From NCBI GenBank assembly GCA_049487715.1, contig CP150553.1, positions 620,001 to 684,000 on the forward strand: a DNA stretch of 64,000 bases, written 5' to 3'. Positions 45,471 through 57,643 of the stretch are shown here, piece by piece. The translations under genes and the position numbers were made by a program. The notes beneath the pieces were generated by a model. It did not search any database, was not told the origin of the DNA, and was given only the letters and a program-made list of their open reading frames with translations. How positions within the stretch are numbered: the first letter of the stretch is position 1; each line of letters starts with the position of its first letter. Origin of the DNA: Pycnococcus provasolii (Eukaryota > Chlorophyta > Pseudoscourfieldiophyceae > Pseudoscourfieldiales).

Positions 45471-45641
45471 GCGGGGGTGGGGTGAAATGGGGGGCAGGAG
45501 ATCGTGTAACAGCTCAAAAGCTTTGATTTGCATGTCAAAGTATGTCCCTTAGGTACCCTACAGAGCCCTCACAAGCGCCCATACGACGTCCGTACGGCTA
45601 TGATGGGCGGTGGCCTTGCGGCACGTCAAAAACTCGACTTG

Positions 45642-45676
45642 CTCGACATTTTTGTCGACCTGGTACACAAAAGGAT
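45642..45676. repeat. Right arm of inverted repeat around the piggyBac-like gene
   Basis: The palindrome TCGACA-TTTT-TGTCGA (45643-45658) followed by GGTACACAAAAGGAT (45662-45676), the reverse complement of the left arm's blocks. No TTAA, the usual piggyBac target site, adjoins either arm. The rest of 45471-45930 is without a supported gene; an 86-codon frame at 45528-45788 covers this arm and is probably not real. Confidence 0.75.
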
Positions 45677-45930
45677 ACATCGTGGATTGGTACTTGAAAC
45701 TGTCGCACGTAAGGTTTGGGAAGAGCGTATAGCCTCACGTGCATCGGATGCACACATTGGAACATGTGTCGATGGTCGAAAACGTTGACGTCATACGTCG
45801 TCCTGCGACTTTGAGATGAATGGCGTGTGGAATGGCGCGTCCCTGGCTCCTCCTCGGCGCGTCGAAGTAAAGTCAGCGCAATTATGAAAAATAGTTTACA
45901 TGGAATCGAGAGAGAGTATACAAATTCGTT

Positions 45931-47661
45931 TTAAGTTTTTGGTTGTCGACGCGGTGGGCACCAGTTCCGATGGCGCCCCACAAATGCGTGGCAGAAGACG
46001 TTTCGGCTCGAGCCAGCGGAGCTAAGATCAACGCGCGAGGGTGTGGCCGAAAGGTGGCGTCCCGATCCAATGGATGACGTGGAGCGTTCAGCACGAAGTG
46101 ATCCGATGGAGGATGTGGAGCGCTGAGCACGAAGCGAAGAATTTGCACGTGGCCTTGCATCGGGTGATGCGCATCGGATGACAGCCTCGCGACGAGCCAT
46201 CTGCCGTGCCCAGGTGCTCGCATCAAGACTCCTGTTCTGCGGTTCGCGAAGATGCACGCCAAATCGCGAAGCTTCATCGTAACCTGCAGGTCGGGCGGAT
46301 CCCACGGAGCGTGGCGGAAGCCCACCACGGCTCGCTGGCTCGTCACTCCACGTTCGCTCGTCCGCATCCGACGAGGCGCGCTTGAGCATCATCTGGCTTC
46401 GCTTCACCGGCGAATCCACGGGTGCTGTGCTTGGGCGTGTGGCATTCATCAGGTGTCGCATGCGTTCCCGAGCCATTCCATCAGCCTCCACAGAATCGGC
46501 ATCGAAACAGAAGCCAGCGTGAATTGTTTTTACGCTTGACTTACGATAGGATGCAGCATAAGCTGCATACGATCCGTCCTTGAGCGCGCCGTATTTATGT
46601 TTGTGGTCCGTCGCATCTTGCGCCTTTGTGTTGATGTTGAGAAGGCTGGACCTGCGATAGATGTCCGCGACGTTCTTCGCGGATCGAGCGTAACCGGATG
46701 TGGCATACCCGTCGTAACCAAGATGTTCTTTCACCACGTCCTCCGCGCGCTCAAGTTTGTCGCGATAGACAGCACCCGTGTCCACCCTTTTTCCGCGCAT
46801 GAGCTTTTCCCTTCGTCTCAGATCGTATGCCGCCCCGCGCGCGTGCGCGCTGGCTTCGCGTTGAAGGGACTGGTGCAGCGACGAGCCACCGCCACTGCCG
46901 CTCGCCGACGAGCTGCCGACGCGTTTTCTCGAGGTATCGGCTACCGCCGTGGCGGCGGCTGCGATGAAGGCTGCCGCAGCATGCGTTGGGAGTGGCCCAG
47001 CGCGTCGTCCGCGCGTGTTTCTTGCAAGGGTTTTCTCGGTGGCCGTTGCACGCCTTGCCAGCGCCTCGAGCATCTCGCGCCGGCGCAGATGCACGAGCGT
47101 GGTGGCTGACGTGAGCGGCTTCACGCGTTTGTCGTTGCGCCACATTTTCATCTCCTGCTCGAGCACCTGGCGCATGAGTCCAAGGTACTCGTCCTCTTCG
47201 ATGAGTCCGGAACCGTCTTCGTCCCACTGGCTGAACAGTTCCTGCGCCTGCGCGTGCGTGAGCTCGAACCCGAGTTGTTCGACGACTCTGTGCAGTCCCA
47301 CGACGTCGAGTTCGCCCGTTCCCTTGGACGCGAGCAGGAACACTTCCTTGAGTTGGTCGTCGGAGAGCAGCGCGGGCGCGCCATCATCGTCGTCATTGTC
47401 GTCATTGTCGTCTTCTTGTAATGTATCTTCTGACAAGGCTGCATAAGATTCTTCAAAACTACCACTCCTCCGCATTCTTCTATTGGTAGCTGCAAGTCCT
47501 CCATATTCTGCCGCATGGTTCGTCGCCAAAGAAGAGGAAGAAGAAGTCTGCTGTGAAGCAGTGATTTTTTCGAAGAGCTTGAAGTCCCACCCGAGCGTTC
47601 CCGGTGCGGGTCCCAATACTCCTAAGGGTACTGCTCCTCCCCCCAACGGCATCACCGACAT
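45931..47661 (-). CDS. EF-hand protein of unknown function
   Basis: 576 residues from the ATG at 47661 (MSVMPLGGGAVPLG); the upstream extension is spacer-like. An acidic segment (EDDNDDNDDDDG) precedes a calmodulin-like EF-hand pair at about 100-170: a first degenerate hand (DDQLKEVFLLASKGTGELDVVGLHRV, loop lacking several ligands) and a canonical one with loop DEDGSGLIEEDE. The remaining 400 residues are basic and low in hydrophobics, with an Ala-rich stretch, Tyr-rich YDGYATSGYARSAK, and a C-terminal SLRAQRSTSSIGS tandem duplication. This looks like a Ca2+-binding domain on a disordered, possibly cytoskeleton-associated tail; the role is not known. TTACA (TGTAA on the minus strand) at 45896-45900 follows the stop. 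Confidence 0.75.
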   Translation of the reverse strand: MSVMPLGGGAVPLGVLGPAPGTLGWDFKLFEKITASQQTSSSSSLATNHAAEYGGLAATNRRMRRSGSFEESYAALSEDTLQEDDNDDNDDDDGAPALLSDDQLKEVFLLASKGTGELDVVGLHRVVEQLGFELTHAQAQELFSQWDEDGSGLIEEDEYLGLMRQVLEQEMKMWRNDKRVKPLTSATTLVHLRRREMLEALARRATATEKTLARNTRGRRAGPLPTHAAAAFIAAAATAVADTSRKRVGSSSASGSGGGSSLHQSLQREASAHARGAAYDLRRREKLMRGKRVDTGAVYRDKLERAEDVVKEHLGYDGYATSGYARSAKNVADIYRRSSLLNINTKAQDATDHKHKYGALKDGSYAAYAASYRKSSVKTIHAGFCFDADSVEADGMARERMRHLMNATRPSTAPVDSPVKRSQMMLKRASSDADERTWSDEPASRGGLPPRSVGSARPAGYDEASRFGVHLREPQNRSLDASTWARQMARREAVIRCASPDARPRANSSLRAQRSTSSIGSLRAERSTSSIGSGRHLSATPSRVDLSSAGSSRNVFCHAFVGRHRNWCPPRRQPKT

Positions 47662-48453
47662 ACTGTAAAGGTAGGTGACGATGAAGTGGCGGCCGCTTGT
47701 TTCTCGCCTAAGTGGTGCCACCCTCAAGTGCTTGGAAGAGTGCCCTGGGAGAACCAACCGCACAGGAGTTCCACAGGGAAGTTGTTTGTCTAACTACTGT
47801 AACCTTAAGACTATCCCTGTGAAAATTGGAGAGGATTCATTCATTCGCAACGCCGTCTCGAGAGTCGAGACGACGACAGGTGTCCGGAGTTGCCAAAGAC
47901 AAAAAGAAGACCCCAGGGGGCTTGGACCAAGTCTGCAGTAGTGCAGTGGACTTGCCAGCCCACTTGCCAGCCCAGGCAGCCAGCGGGAGATGCTTGCAAG
48001 TGGGTGGGCCGGTTGGGCCCCACCGGAAAGGCCCACCGGAATGGTCCACCGGACTATTTCGGAATTTCATCCGTCGACCGGACCGGAAAGGGGCGTACAT
48101 AGGCGTAGGGAGAGGTAGCAGAGGGCGAGAACTGGTCAGGCGGTTCAGGTGGGCTGAGCTGTTCCCCTCCCCCTCCACCTGTCACAGTGTCACCTCCGGA
48201 TGCCTTTTTTTAGTTTTTTGCCCACCGCGGTTTTCGGACTTTTTTTTGCCTCATCAGGTCTTTTGCCCTCCTGCCCCTGGCAGCCTGGGGTCCTTGCCAG
48301 GTCTACTTTTCATCCCCTCTATATCGCGTCTTCTCGGCTCGAAAAAGCTGTTTTGAAGGGGAAAAAGTGCCCCCCCCTCCCTGCCCCCCTGCCCCTCTCC
48401 TCCCCCTCTCGTCGCCCGCCGCCACACTTCTCCCACGGAAACTTCTCGTCAGC
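47662..48453. other. Divergent intergenic region between the EF-hand gene and the unknown plastid-like gene
   Basis: 792 bases. Overlapping frames on both strands are short and of spacer-like composition. CCAGCCCACTTGCCAGCCCAG and GGTTGGGCCC/CCACCGGAA duplications occur at about 47950-48050. A C-rich stretch precedes the next gene (48367-48425). Confidence 0.55.
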
Positions 48454-48638
48454 ATGCCCTTGCTCCACGGTCATGCTGCTCATGCTCCATCTCAAGGAGG
48501 ACGTGTCTCTGTTTCTTTGAAACTTCCACACGTGCTCCTTTCGAGGAAGCATTGTCGTCCTTTTCCTTTGAAATTAGCTTTCCGTCATCGGCTCCTCATG
48601 AAAGGCCCAATTGTCTCCGTCTCGGCACAAATGTCAGG

Positions 48639-48676
<38 letters not shown>

Positions 48677-49599
48677 TTCAAGACAAGCAGTACAGGGACC
48701 CCGACGAAACGCTCGTGCCACCCGCGCTCATCGAACAGGCGCGCTCTCGGCCCGTCGGAGGTGACTCCGACGACGATCGTGATAATAACGACAATAATCT
48801 CGTCGACGTCAACGACATACAGCAAACAATACGCAGCTTCATGCCCACACCCACGTCGACAGGACGCAAGGAGAAAGACAACAAAAACCACATGCGCCCG
48901 TTCGGCGAAGGGGACACCGAACAAGCCCTGAAAGAACGCGACTTTCTCGTAGACGCACTCAAACTAATGCAGGAGGTGAACGGACCCAGAACGCACGAAG
49001 TGGACTACGTCGTCGAAGAACTCCTGCAGGCGGCAGACCGAGAAGAACGTGTCAGCATCGTGCGACAGAACGCAAACCACCTCTTCACATCCGACGGCGT
49101 GCGGCGCTTCATTGGAATTGCCGCAAACGCCGAAGACGGCGGCGAACTGCAGGCGCGGGTACTCCTGCTCCACGAGGAAGTTCGCGACATGCTCAACACG
49201 GAACCAAGTCTAGCCGAGGCGAGAGAAAACGCCGTGGCGATGCAGCGGCAGAAGGAGGAGGAGGAGGAACAGGAACTTCAGGAGACGATTCAAGACGTCG
49301 AGCGCGACATGATGGAGGCGTACGAGGAGCAAGTCAAGCAATTCGAAATGCGCGTCGACTTACTGGAGGAAGCGTACATCTCACGAGACCAAAAGGGTGA
49401 CACAGACGAGACGAAGTGGAAGAACTTACTCATGAACACATGCGACGTGTTCACTGCGCGCCTTGGCGCGGAGGATCCAAAGGCGCCCAGTCTCACGGCT
49501 CGCATGCTGGCGATCGTCGAAGCGGCACTGCCCATCGCGCCGCTGAGTGACGCTGAACGTGCTGCTCTCAACTCCGCGATGGATGTGTGGAAGTGTTGA
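48454..49599 (+). CDS. Unknown protein with poly-Ser tract and transit-like N-terminus
   Basis: 381 residues from the ATG at 48454. The first about 65 residues are basic and hydroxylated (MPLLHGHAAHAPSQGGRVSV...), like an organelle transit peptide. A run of 12-14 Ser (encoded by a TCG repeat, 48640-48676) follows, then an Asp/Asn-rich stretch. The ordered C-terminal half is alpha-helical and acidic: ALKERDFLVDALKLMQEVNG, EVDYVVEELLQAADREERVSIVRQN, then a coiled coil (QKEEEEEQELQETIQDVERDMMEAYEEQ) and ARMLAIVEAALPIAPLSDAERAALNSAMDVWKC. I do not recognise a family. It is followed 147 bases later by the VPS13-like gene on the same strand. Confidence 0.72.
48640..48676 (+). repeat. TCG trinucleotide repeat coding for poly-Ser
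   Basis: About twelve uninterrupted TCG units within the unknown gene at 48454-49599. Confidence 0.92.
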
Positions 49600-49746
49600 A
49601 AACCAAAATTCTCTAAATTATCCTTCCCCCTGGTCCTGATAAACGAAACCCCTGACACAAGAGAAAATCATCAATCCCAATCCCCCACTAAAAACTTTTT
49701 ACTGACAGCCCAGCCCGTCAAAAATCAAAAACCAACAACAAAAATA

Positions 49747-52700
49747 ATGGCGTTTTTTGTGACATGCTTGGCCGTCGTCGTCGTGCTCCTCACGACGAGG
49801 CTCCTCAGCCGACTCCTGCCTTTCTCAAGTAATAGTGCCGGTGATGTCACTGATGATAGCAGTAGTAGTGGTCATCATCAACAACAACATCTTCCAAAGG
49901 GGGATGCTGCTGCTGGTGGTGGTAGTGGTGACGACGGCAATCATCTGTCGATCCTAGACAGATTTGTGTCATTTTGCATCCGCCGTCTCCTGCTCGCCAT
50001 GCTTGCGCGTCGGGATGATGACAATGTCAACGACAGCAAAAACAAAGTACGCGTGCGATGCTCGCTCCTCCAGCGCGAACTTGTTGTCGAACATCTTGCC
50101 ATCGACACGGGGCGTTTGCTCGCGATGCGCATGTTCAAAAATGCTGCCAACCTTGATCCCTATGTCGCGCTCGCGACATTTGGCGACGTCATCGAGAGTT
50201 TGCAGATTAACATACGCGTCGTGCGCTTTCAAATGGCGAAGATGCAGGTGAATGTCCACGGGATACAGCTTGATGCCGTCCTCCGCGACGAGGTACCTGC
50301 GGCATCGGAGATGCGGCGAAGACGAGAAAATCGAGAAGTCGTTAGGCAGGCAATCGCAAAGAAACCTTGGATCCTTGAACAGGTCAAAGCTGCAGTGAAT
50401 GACACGATTGAGACTTTCGACGACGAGACCGTAACGCCGAGAAAAGGGGGAGGAGAAGGTGGTGGTGGAAGACGCGCAGGAGTGGCAGACAAGCAGCAAT
50501 TCTCATCATCATCATCATCATCGTGGTGGAAGAAATTTGCTTCCCGCATCCGTGTTCATATACACGACACAGTCATGAATGTGCACACGCAGCCGAAGCC
50601 AAGGCAAGCATCCGCAGAAAGTACATTCTTCTCGGTGCGTGTCGGGCACGTGTCATGTGTGCCCATTCACGACGAGCATTCCATCGTTCGTTGTGGCAAT
50701 GTGCTTGATATCGCGAGAGTGGATTTCGCATTCGGCCAAGGAGCATCATCATGCATCTACCACCGACTCGTGCGGCAGTGGGCTCTACGCGTGGTTCTCG
50801 CAGAAGGTGACGCGTCCACAGCTTCTGAAACGCAGGCAGCCGTCTCCCGTGCACTGGACGAGGCATTCGCTGAAAGCGTGACTGACGCTTCATACATATC
50901 TCGATGGAGCGCTATTCCTTCTTCGTCGTCATTATCAAATGCGTACCCCGATCTTAGGAAGCTGCGTGTCATCGGAATGCGCGCACGCGCCTTCGCTCTC
51001 GACGGTGGACCACAATGCAACAACTGCAACGTGCCACTCACCGCCACAACTACCCCCTCCTCCTCCTCCTCGACTGTGGTGGTGGATACGCTCGTTCTGC
51101 CATTTGCTCGTGCCGCGTTGCGTCTGCGCGTACAAGTGACGCTCAATCGCAGGTACCGACCTCTACACCGGCCGAGGGTAAGGCCACGCCTTTGGTGGCG
51201 CTATGCCATAACCGCGATCATCACAAACACCACAGCTCCCGTCTCGGGTGATGCACATTCAGGTTGGCGGTGGTGGCACCAATACCTGATCTTGCGTGAC
51301 GACTACGACGAAGATAATAACGGCGACGACGACGCGATGACAATGATACTACGACGGATACGACGAAAGGAAGAACAACACAAGCGCGACGGCTACGATA
51401 CTCCGATCGCACGTCGACGCCGCAGACGGCTCGACTACTTCGCCAGTTTGCTGTCGTCGTCACCTCGGCAGCAGGTGATCGACGAAAACAACCTGACTCT
51501 CGACGAGTGCGCTCAATTCTACACATGGAAGATGCTCGAGGACCGGATGACTGCGCGTTGCTCGCCTCGAGGAGGAGAGAAGAAGAACGTTTTTGCAAGC
51601 TCCACGAGATCTCCCGCTCTTGCACGTGCTGCTTTTACCTCTGCTTCCGCCGCACTGCACCGGGCTCTACACGACGTCCCGTACAATCACCATCCTCCTG
51701 CGTATGGTTCGAACGACGATGACGATCATCGCCATCGTAAGCGAAAGCAGCTGCAGCAGCGGCAAACTCCTTCCACCACGACGAGAAGAACCAGCATTCT
51801 CTTGTACATTCCTCGCATGACTGTCACACGTGACGCTCTCCGGCTCACAGCTGTGAAGTTGCAGGCAAGTCTCTCTGACGCCGAGTCGCTCATCCTGCAC
51901 GGAGGAAGTTTACACACCGGCGGCGTTAATAATAATGAGAAGTGCGCATCCTCCTCCTCCTCCTCAAAAGACGACGACGACGAGAGCAAATCGTGGAGCG
52001 CTGCCGGCCAGGTTCACTTGGAAAGGCTCCATGTCACACTGTCTGCTGATAAGGCGTGCTGCAACAACAACGAAGACACCAACGATCTTCCTCTCTTTGC
52101 TATGCCCTGTACTGCGACGATGGGCACGACCGAAGAAGATCATGCATGCTCCGGAGCACTCCGGATACCAGTCCTGCCGGACGAAGGGATGATGCCACGC
52201 TGGCGGGTAAAAATCTCGGGGGCAGAAATTCAGGTCCCGCTTCACGCCATTCCGCGCTTGTGGCGGTGTATTTCTTGGAAGAATGACGCCGCCGATCGCG
52301 ATGAAGACGCTAGCGGCACCGCCTCGGCCGAATTTATTGCTAGGTGTACGCAGGCGCGCGGCCTTGCAGCGCCCACGTCAACGCCGAGAGCCCTCTCGCA
52401 CGTTGCCGTCTACGCAACAGCGCCTTGGAGACTGCGCGTGCACTACCCTCTCGCGGAAGGACCTGTGGAATCGACGTTCGTCGTCACCCTTACAGGTATC
52501 TCTACGAAGACTCGAGAGGCTCGACCGGATCACGAAGAGGAACGTCGTCGCGAGCTGACGGACGAAAGCGACGCCACTTGGCCGCGGCTGGTGTTTCAGC
52601 TTGCAACAACTGAGGTATGCGATCTCCTCGCAGACGCGCGCCACCGGCTACAGCGCGCCAGGGACGAACGATCAGTCGCGCACGACAATGCCCCTCTCAC

Positions 52701-55700
52701 ACAGGCAAGACGTGTTGGGTATATCGCGGGCTTGGGTGGTGCGATCCAACGAACATTTCGGCACGGACTCTTTCAGCGGCGCAGTATTTGTGACGAAGAC
52801 GCCGAGCTGAGCAGGCTGGAGGCTGACGTGGCTGCCCTGCAGCACCTCGGCTCCATGCATCACTCAGTCGTATCGTCGAGACGGCTATTCAGCGTGCGCT
52901 TGAGCCTCTGCGCCGAAGCGCACGTGGAAAGGGGCCCCACCAAGGCTCGCACGGAGCCCATACTGCAGCTGCCTCCGACATTTGCGGAGCTGAGCCAAAG
53001 CGTGCGAGTCGACGGCATGCACCTCTCGAACGTCGCACCCACGACGCGTCTGCTCGTGGCTGCAGCTGACGGCGACGAAACGACGTCGATACAGCTCGAC
53101 GTTGGCTCCACACGCTGTCGAGAAGTCGGTGCGTTCGTCGCGGCACTTCTGCAAACCACACGAGGCGTTTTCTCATCAGCCTCAGCAGAACCGCACGTGG
53201 CAACGCCTGCGCATACGCAGACATCGAATGACGTCGTGGGAGACACCACGCTAGCTGCTCGCAGGGAAGTTCGCATATTCCTGCCACGTATTTCGATGCG
53301 ACTATTCACCGCATCGATGCACCCGCTCTCGGACGAGTCGATCAAATCTACATGCCACGACCGCATGTTCGCGACGCTGGAGGTTGGCATGATCAGCGTG
53401 GAAATGTCAACGTCACACAACTCCGAGGTGGAGGCACACTGCTTTATTGGCGACATGTCTGGCGAGTACTTTTATGGGTCCCAAATGGATGCTCATGGGC
53501 GTAGAAGCAGGCTCTTCCGGCCACTTCTACCGTTCGTGCGAAAGCTGAGCTCGAGCGGCATGGTGAGCATCGTACCGGAGGAGGATTCCGACTTATTGAT
53601 GATGATGACATCAAAGTGCAGCCGCGGTAACAGCCCAACAACGCCGCGTCTCCTGTGGAGCCGACATCTATGGCATCGAGCATTTCTCATGATTCAGGGT
53701 GCTCGAACAGCCGAGCTGATCCCGGAGGTGGTGCAGCGCCGCCTCTCGCAAATCCACGTGGGCATGACGACTCGCCACACCTGCAAGGCCAATGGCCAAA
53801 GAGTCCTTGATATAAGCAAGGAGGTGGTGATTCGTCCCGTCTCCTTCTCTCTTCACGTGATGCAGATGAAGGAATCTTTGCATTCTGTGGCAATGCTCTA
53901 CGAGGCATTCCGATCAAGTTTTGGTGGCGTCACCTTTCGCATGCAGAGCCGCGAGATGGAAGAAGATGCTCAGAGGGCAGAGAAAAGTGACAGATCGATT
54001 ATGCGGCAAGGTGTCAATACCACAAATCGACGTCAGCAAGAAGGCAATTCTGCAACGAACACGAAGGCTAGCCTTGCCGTGAACTTGCGCAGCTCATTGG
54101 TTTGTTCCTTCTTCCGCCTTGTGGTGAGCCGTGATCCTCCCATCGGCGACGTCGTTGCGTGTCAGGTACGCGAAATCCGCGCCTCGATCGAGAAAACGAC
54201 GTCCGACGGCACCAGTACCAGCAGGCTTGTTGACACGTTCTCCGCAGAGTGCAAGGACTTGGCAATATTTGATCTAGTCACGACGGGTGTACACCGCAAG
54301 ATTCTGGGCTCCACCTTGGCCAATCGGGATGGGTGTGACCTTATGGTTCAAAAGTTGGGCAGCTCGCGCGTTCCGGTGATATCCGTTCTTCTTGCAAATG
54401 CACGGATTTGCTACATGAATTCCTTTGTCGAGGATTTCTTAACCATCTTGCGAGATGTGGCCGCTTCCATCACCGACCTCAACGCTGCTATTGTTGGTGA
54501 TTCTCACTCATCTGAGCATTTGACTGGTCAAGCTAGCATCCGCAATGCTGAATCTGCTACGGCTGCTCTACCTGTGTACATGTTTCGCATGTCTGCATTC
54601 AGCCTCGATCTACCCGAATCTGCGAACAGTTTACAGGGATTTGCATTCTGCTTCGAAGAGGCCAAGGCTGAACTGTTGGCCCGTAGTCGGTCCATCGAGG
54701 ATGATGACGAAGACCCTGCGCAAGTCGCATGCGATATCCACGGCTTTCGCTGGGTCTATAGCGATGCATCTTCCGCGATGTCATCCACGCAAATTCTCGG
54801 CAGGCTACCTTCATCATCGTTATCGCAGGCAGGCAGCGAGGATGAAGGAGGACTCGCTGTACGAATGACAGCGGCATTGATCGCTGGAAGGCTCTTGAAA
54901 CTGGATCTTAACATGCAGGATGAGCCGGTGCACATACGTCTCTTGAATTTGCACTATCGCTCTTTACTGACAGCCCTTCGCACAAACTTGGGGCAAAGAG
55001 GCGTGCTTGTTACGACGAAGGTGACAACGCCATCGCCACCGACCGATGATCCAGAGGAGGTGGACGGAGCGCAAGACGCACTCCCTGAATTCCCACCGAG
55101 GGGACCCAAGCCTGGGTCATCGCTTGCAGCTCTCGGAGCTTATGTGTGGATTCACCTTGCGATTGATGCGCACGTCGTGGTCGATCTCGTGAGTGACAAA
55201 AGCACGTCTTCGGCGGTGACATCGATGATGCGTGTTCGTGACAGAGGAGCACGGGAATCTGACTTTTGCCTCGTCTCGCTGCGACTTCTGGGAAGCACAA
55301 TTGACCTTGCTCTTTTCTCAAAGGTGCACGCTGCGGCATCTCCAACGAGCCCGACGATGCGTTTTGTCCTCGCAGCTAGCCACTTCTTAGGACTTGATCC
55401 GAACTACATGGCAAGATCGATGGAGCGAATGTCGAATGAAAACGACGATGGTGGCGACGACAATGACACCGACGCTGGGTATCTGCGATTCTTGCGGATT
55501 CTTCCATCCACCATGGGAACGTTGAACGTACCGACATCATCGCCGCATCAGCCGCTGCGCATTTCGTATACGTCATTTGCGGACATGTCGATGACGACTC
55601 GTATTGAAACCGACGAGCCGCACATTCACTGGCTCTACGGTATCGACATGAGTGTGCTGTACGACATCTTGCTCGTTCTTCGCTCGTCGTTGCGAAAACC

Positions 55701-57599
55701 GTCTGCTCCGCGATCGAGTGTCCAGTCGTGGACACGAACCTATCTATCCATTCGCAATGGACACGTGCTGCTTCCTGTACAGCTGCGTTGTGACGGTGAA
55801 CAGATGCGTGGCGTGCGTGCGTCCGCAAAATCTTTGGAAATCGCGTACATCTACGGCGGAACTGGCGTGACGCTGCTAAGAGCAGATGGAAAAGCTATCA
55901 GCCTTTCTGTCGCGAATTCCACTGAACACAGGCGTGCATGGAGTACGCGGACGACGAGTTGCTTTGTGGCGGGCAACGAGGACAATCTCACGGCGACCTT
56001 CGTACCTCCCATGGATCTCTCCTTTGAATCGCGCCTCTCGCAGGGTATTTGCGCCGACAAGGCGGGCGTCTCGTTCAGCCGCCAGCATGTGCACGCAAGC
56101 TTGCAGGAGTCGCGATTGTCAATGACGGCAGAAGTCATTTCTGTGTTGCAGCAACTAATGAGGCAGCTCACAGCACCGGAAGCGATTGAGCCGCAGAGCG
56201 GCATTGACGATGCGGCAAATTCACACGTTGAGAAAGATTTCAGCCTGAGCATTCGTGCCAAGAGCTTGCGCGTCTCCTTGATCCACGAGAGCCTATCAGG
56301 GATGACACGGCATGAACCTCTGAGTCTGCTATTCACCTCCTTCACCGGCGATGTTGCATTTCGCAGTGACGCGGCATCCCCGGGCGGTACCGCAGCTCGT
56401 GTGATCCGTGCAATGGCATCTGTATTCGTCGCAGGTGACCATCTCGACTCGGCGCGTGGCTGTCGCATTGACTGGCTCCTTCCGTGTCAAGTTTCTGGCG
56501 AACTAGCCTCCGAGCCAAATGCTGCGGCAGCCTTTGCGGCAGAGGAGCAAGCGATACGACGCAAAAAGACGCGAGTGGCACGGCAGCTTGCAGAGCAGTA
56601 CGCGAAAGTAACCAGCGACGACGACGAGAAAGAGGGAGGCGGAATACCTGACGGAATCCCAGCAAGCATCCGCGTATGGACTCGGGTTGACCGCATAGCG
56701 CTTGTGTTCAGCCCGCCGCTACTGCAGAGCCTTGGCGAGGCGATGGAAGTAGTGAGTCGAAAAGGGGCACATGGGGAAGTGGGTCGCAGGGCACAGGACG
56801 AAAGCATGTACGTAAGCCTGTTTGAACAGCCATTCGAGGCTACGAGGTTGATGCGCACAATCTTAACAGGACGAGAGCGCATTTTGCGTCGCATGAGCTC
56901 ATTATCGTCATCCAAGTCGTCGAGGTTAGACGCGCCACTGCTGTCAACACAACATGGATCACGACACATACTGGCAAATGTGCCATCAGAGCAGTACTTG
57001 TACAAGCCGGAGCATCATTCGGCCTACACGATCACGAACTCGACGGGGATGGACATGATGTACTGGTCTGGCTTGGCATGCGACCAGACTTCGACGCGCA
57101 AGTATCGCCTCAGGGCTGGAGAACAGGCACAAAAGCTGCGCGTATATCCTCATCTGATGCGCAACTGGAAATACCGAATGGGATATAAGTCCGACGATGC
57201 ATCATCGTCCGCTGAATTCGCGGAGCCGTCTGAAGTGGATGAATATGTGCAATCCGATGCAATCTGCATCCAACCTTGCGGCAATTTCCCGCCTCTTCTT
57301 CAGGTTCCCATTGGCATCGTCGGCAAAACTCGCATATTTCTCAGGGCACCTTTTGATGGCAAACTTACTCAATATTCGCGAGATGTCCAATTTCCGCTCG
57401 TCATAGACGTGCAGCTCTCCGGTAGATCGAAGCATGTTGTGCTTCGTTCACCCATGGCTGTTCTCAACGACTCTAGCGCGAGCCTTGCAATGCGGCTTTA
57501 CATTGCAGAGGTGGCGGGCACTATGGATAGGGTCAATGAAGCAGATGAGGTGGCGGCGGGCACTGCTACCGGGGTCAATGATGCATCATCATCACCATC

Positions 57600-57643
<44 letters not shown>

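Noticed and set aside
44377-45676. Intact piggyBac transposon
   Set aside because: No TTAA target sites or standard terminal repeats, and the catalytic N-terminal part of the transposase is missing.
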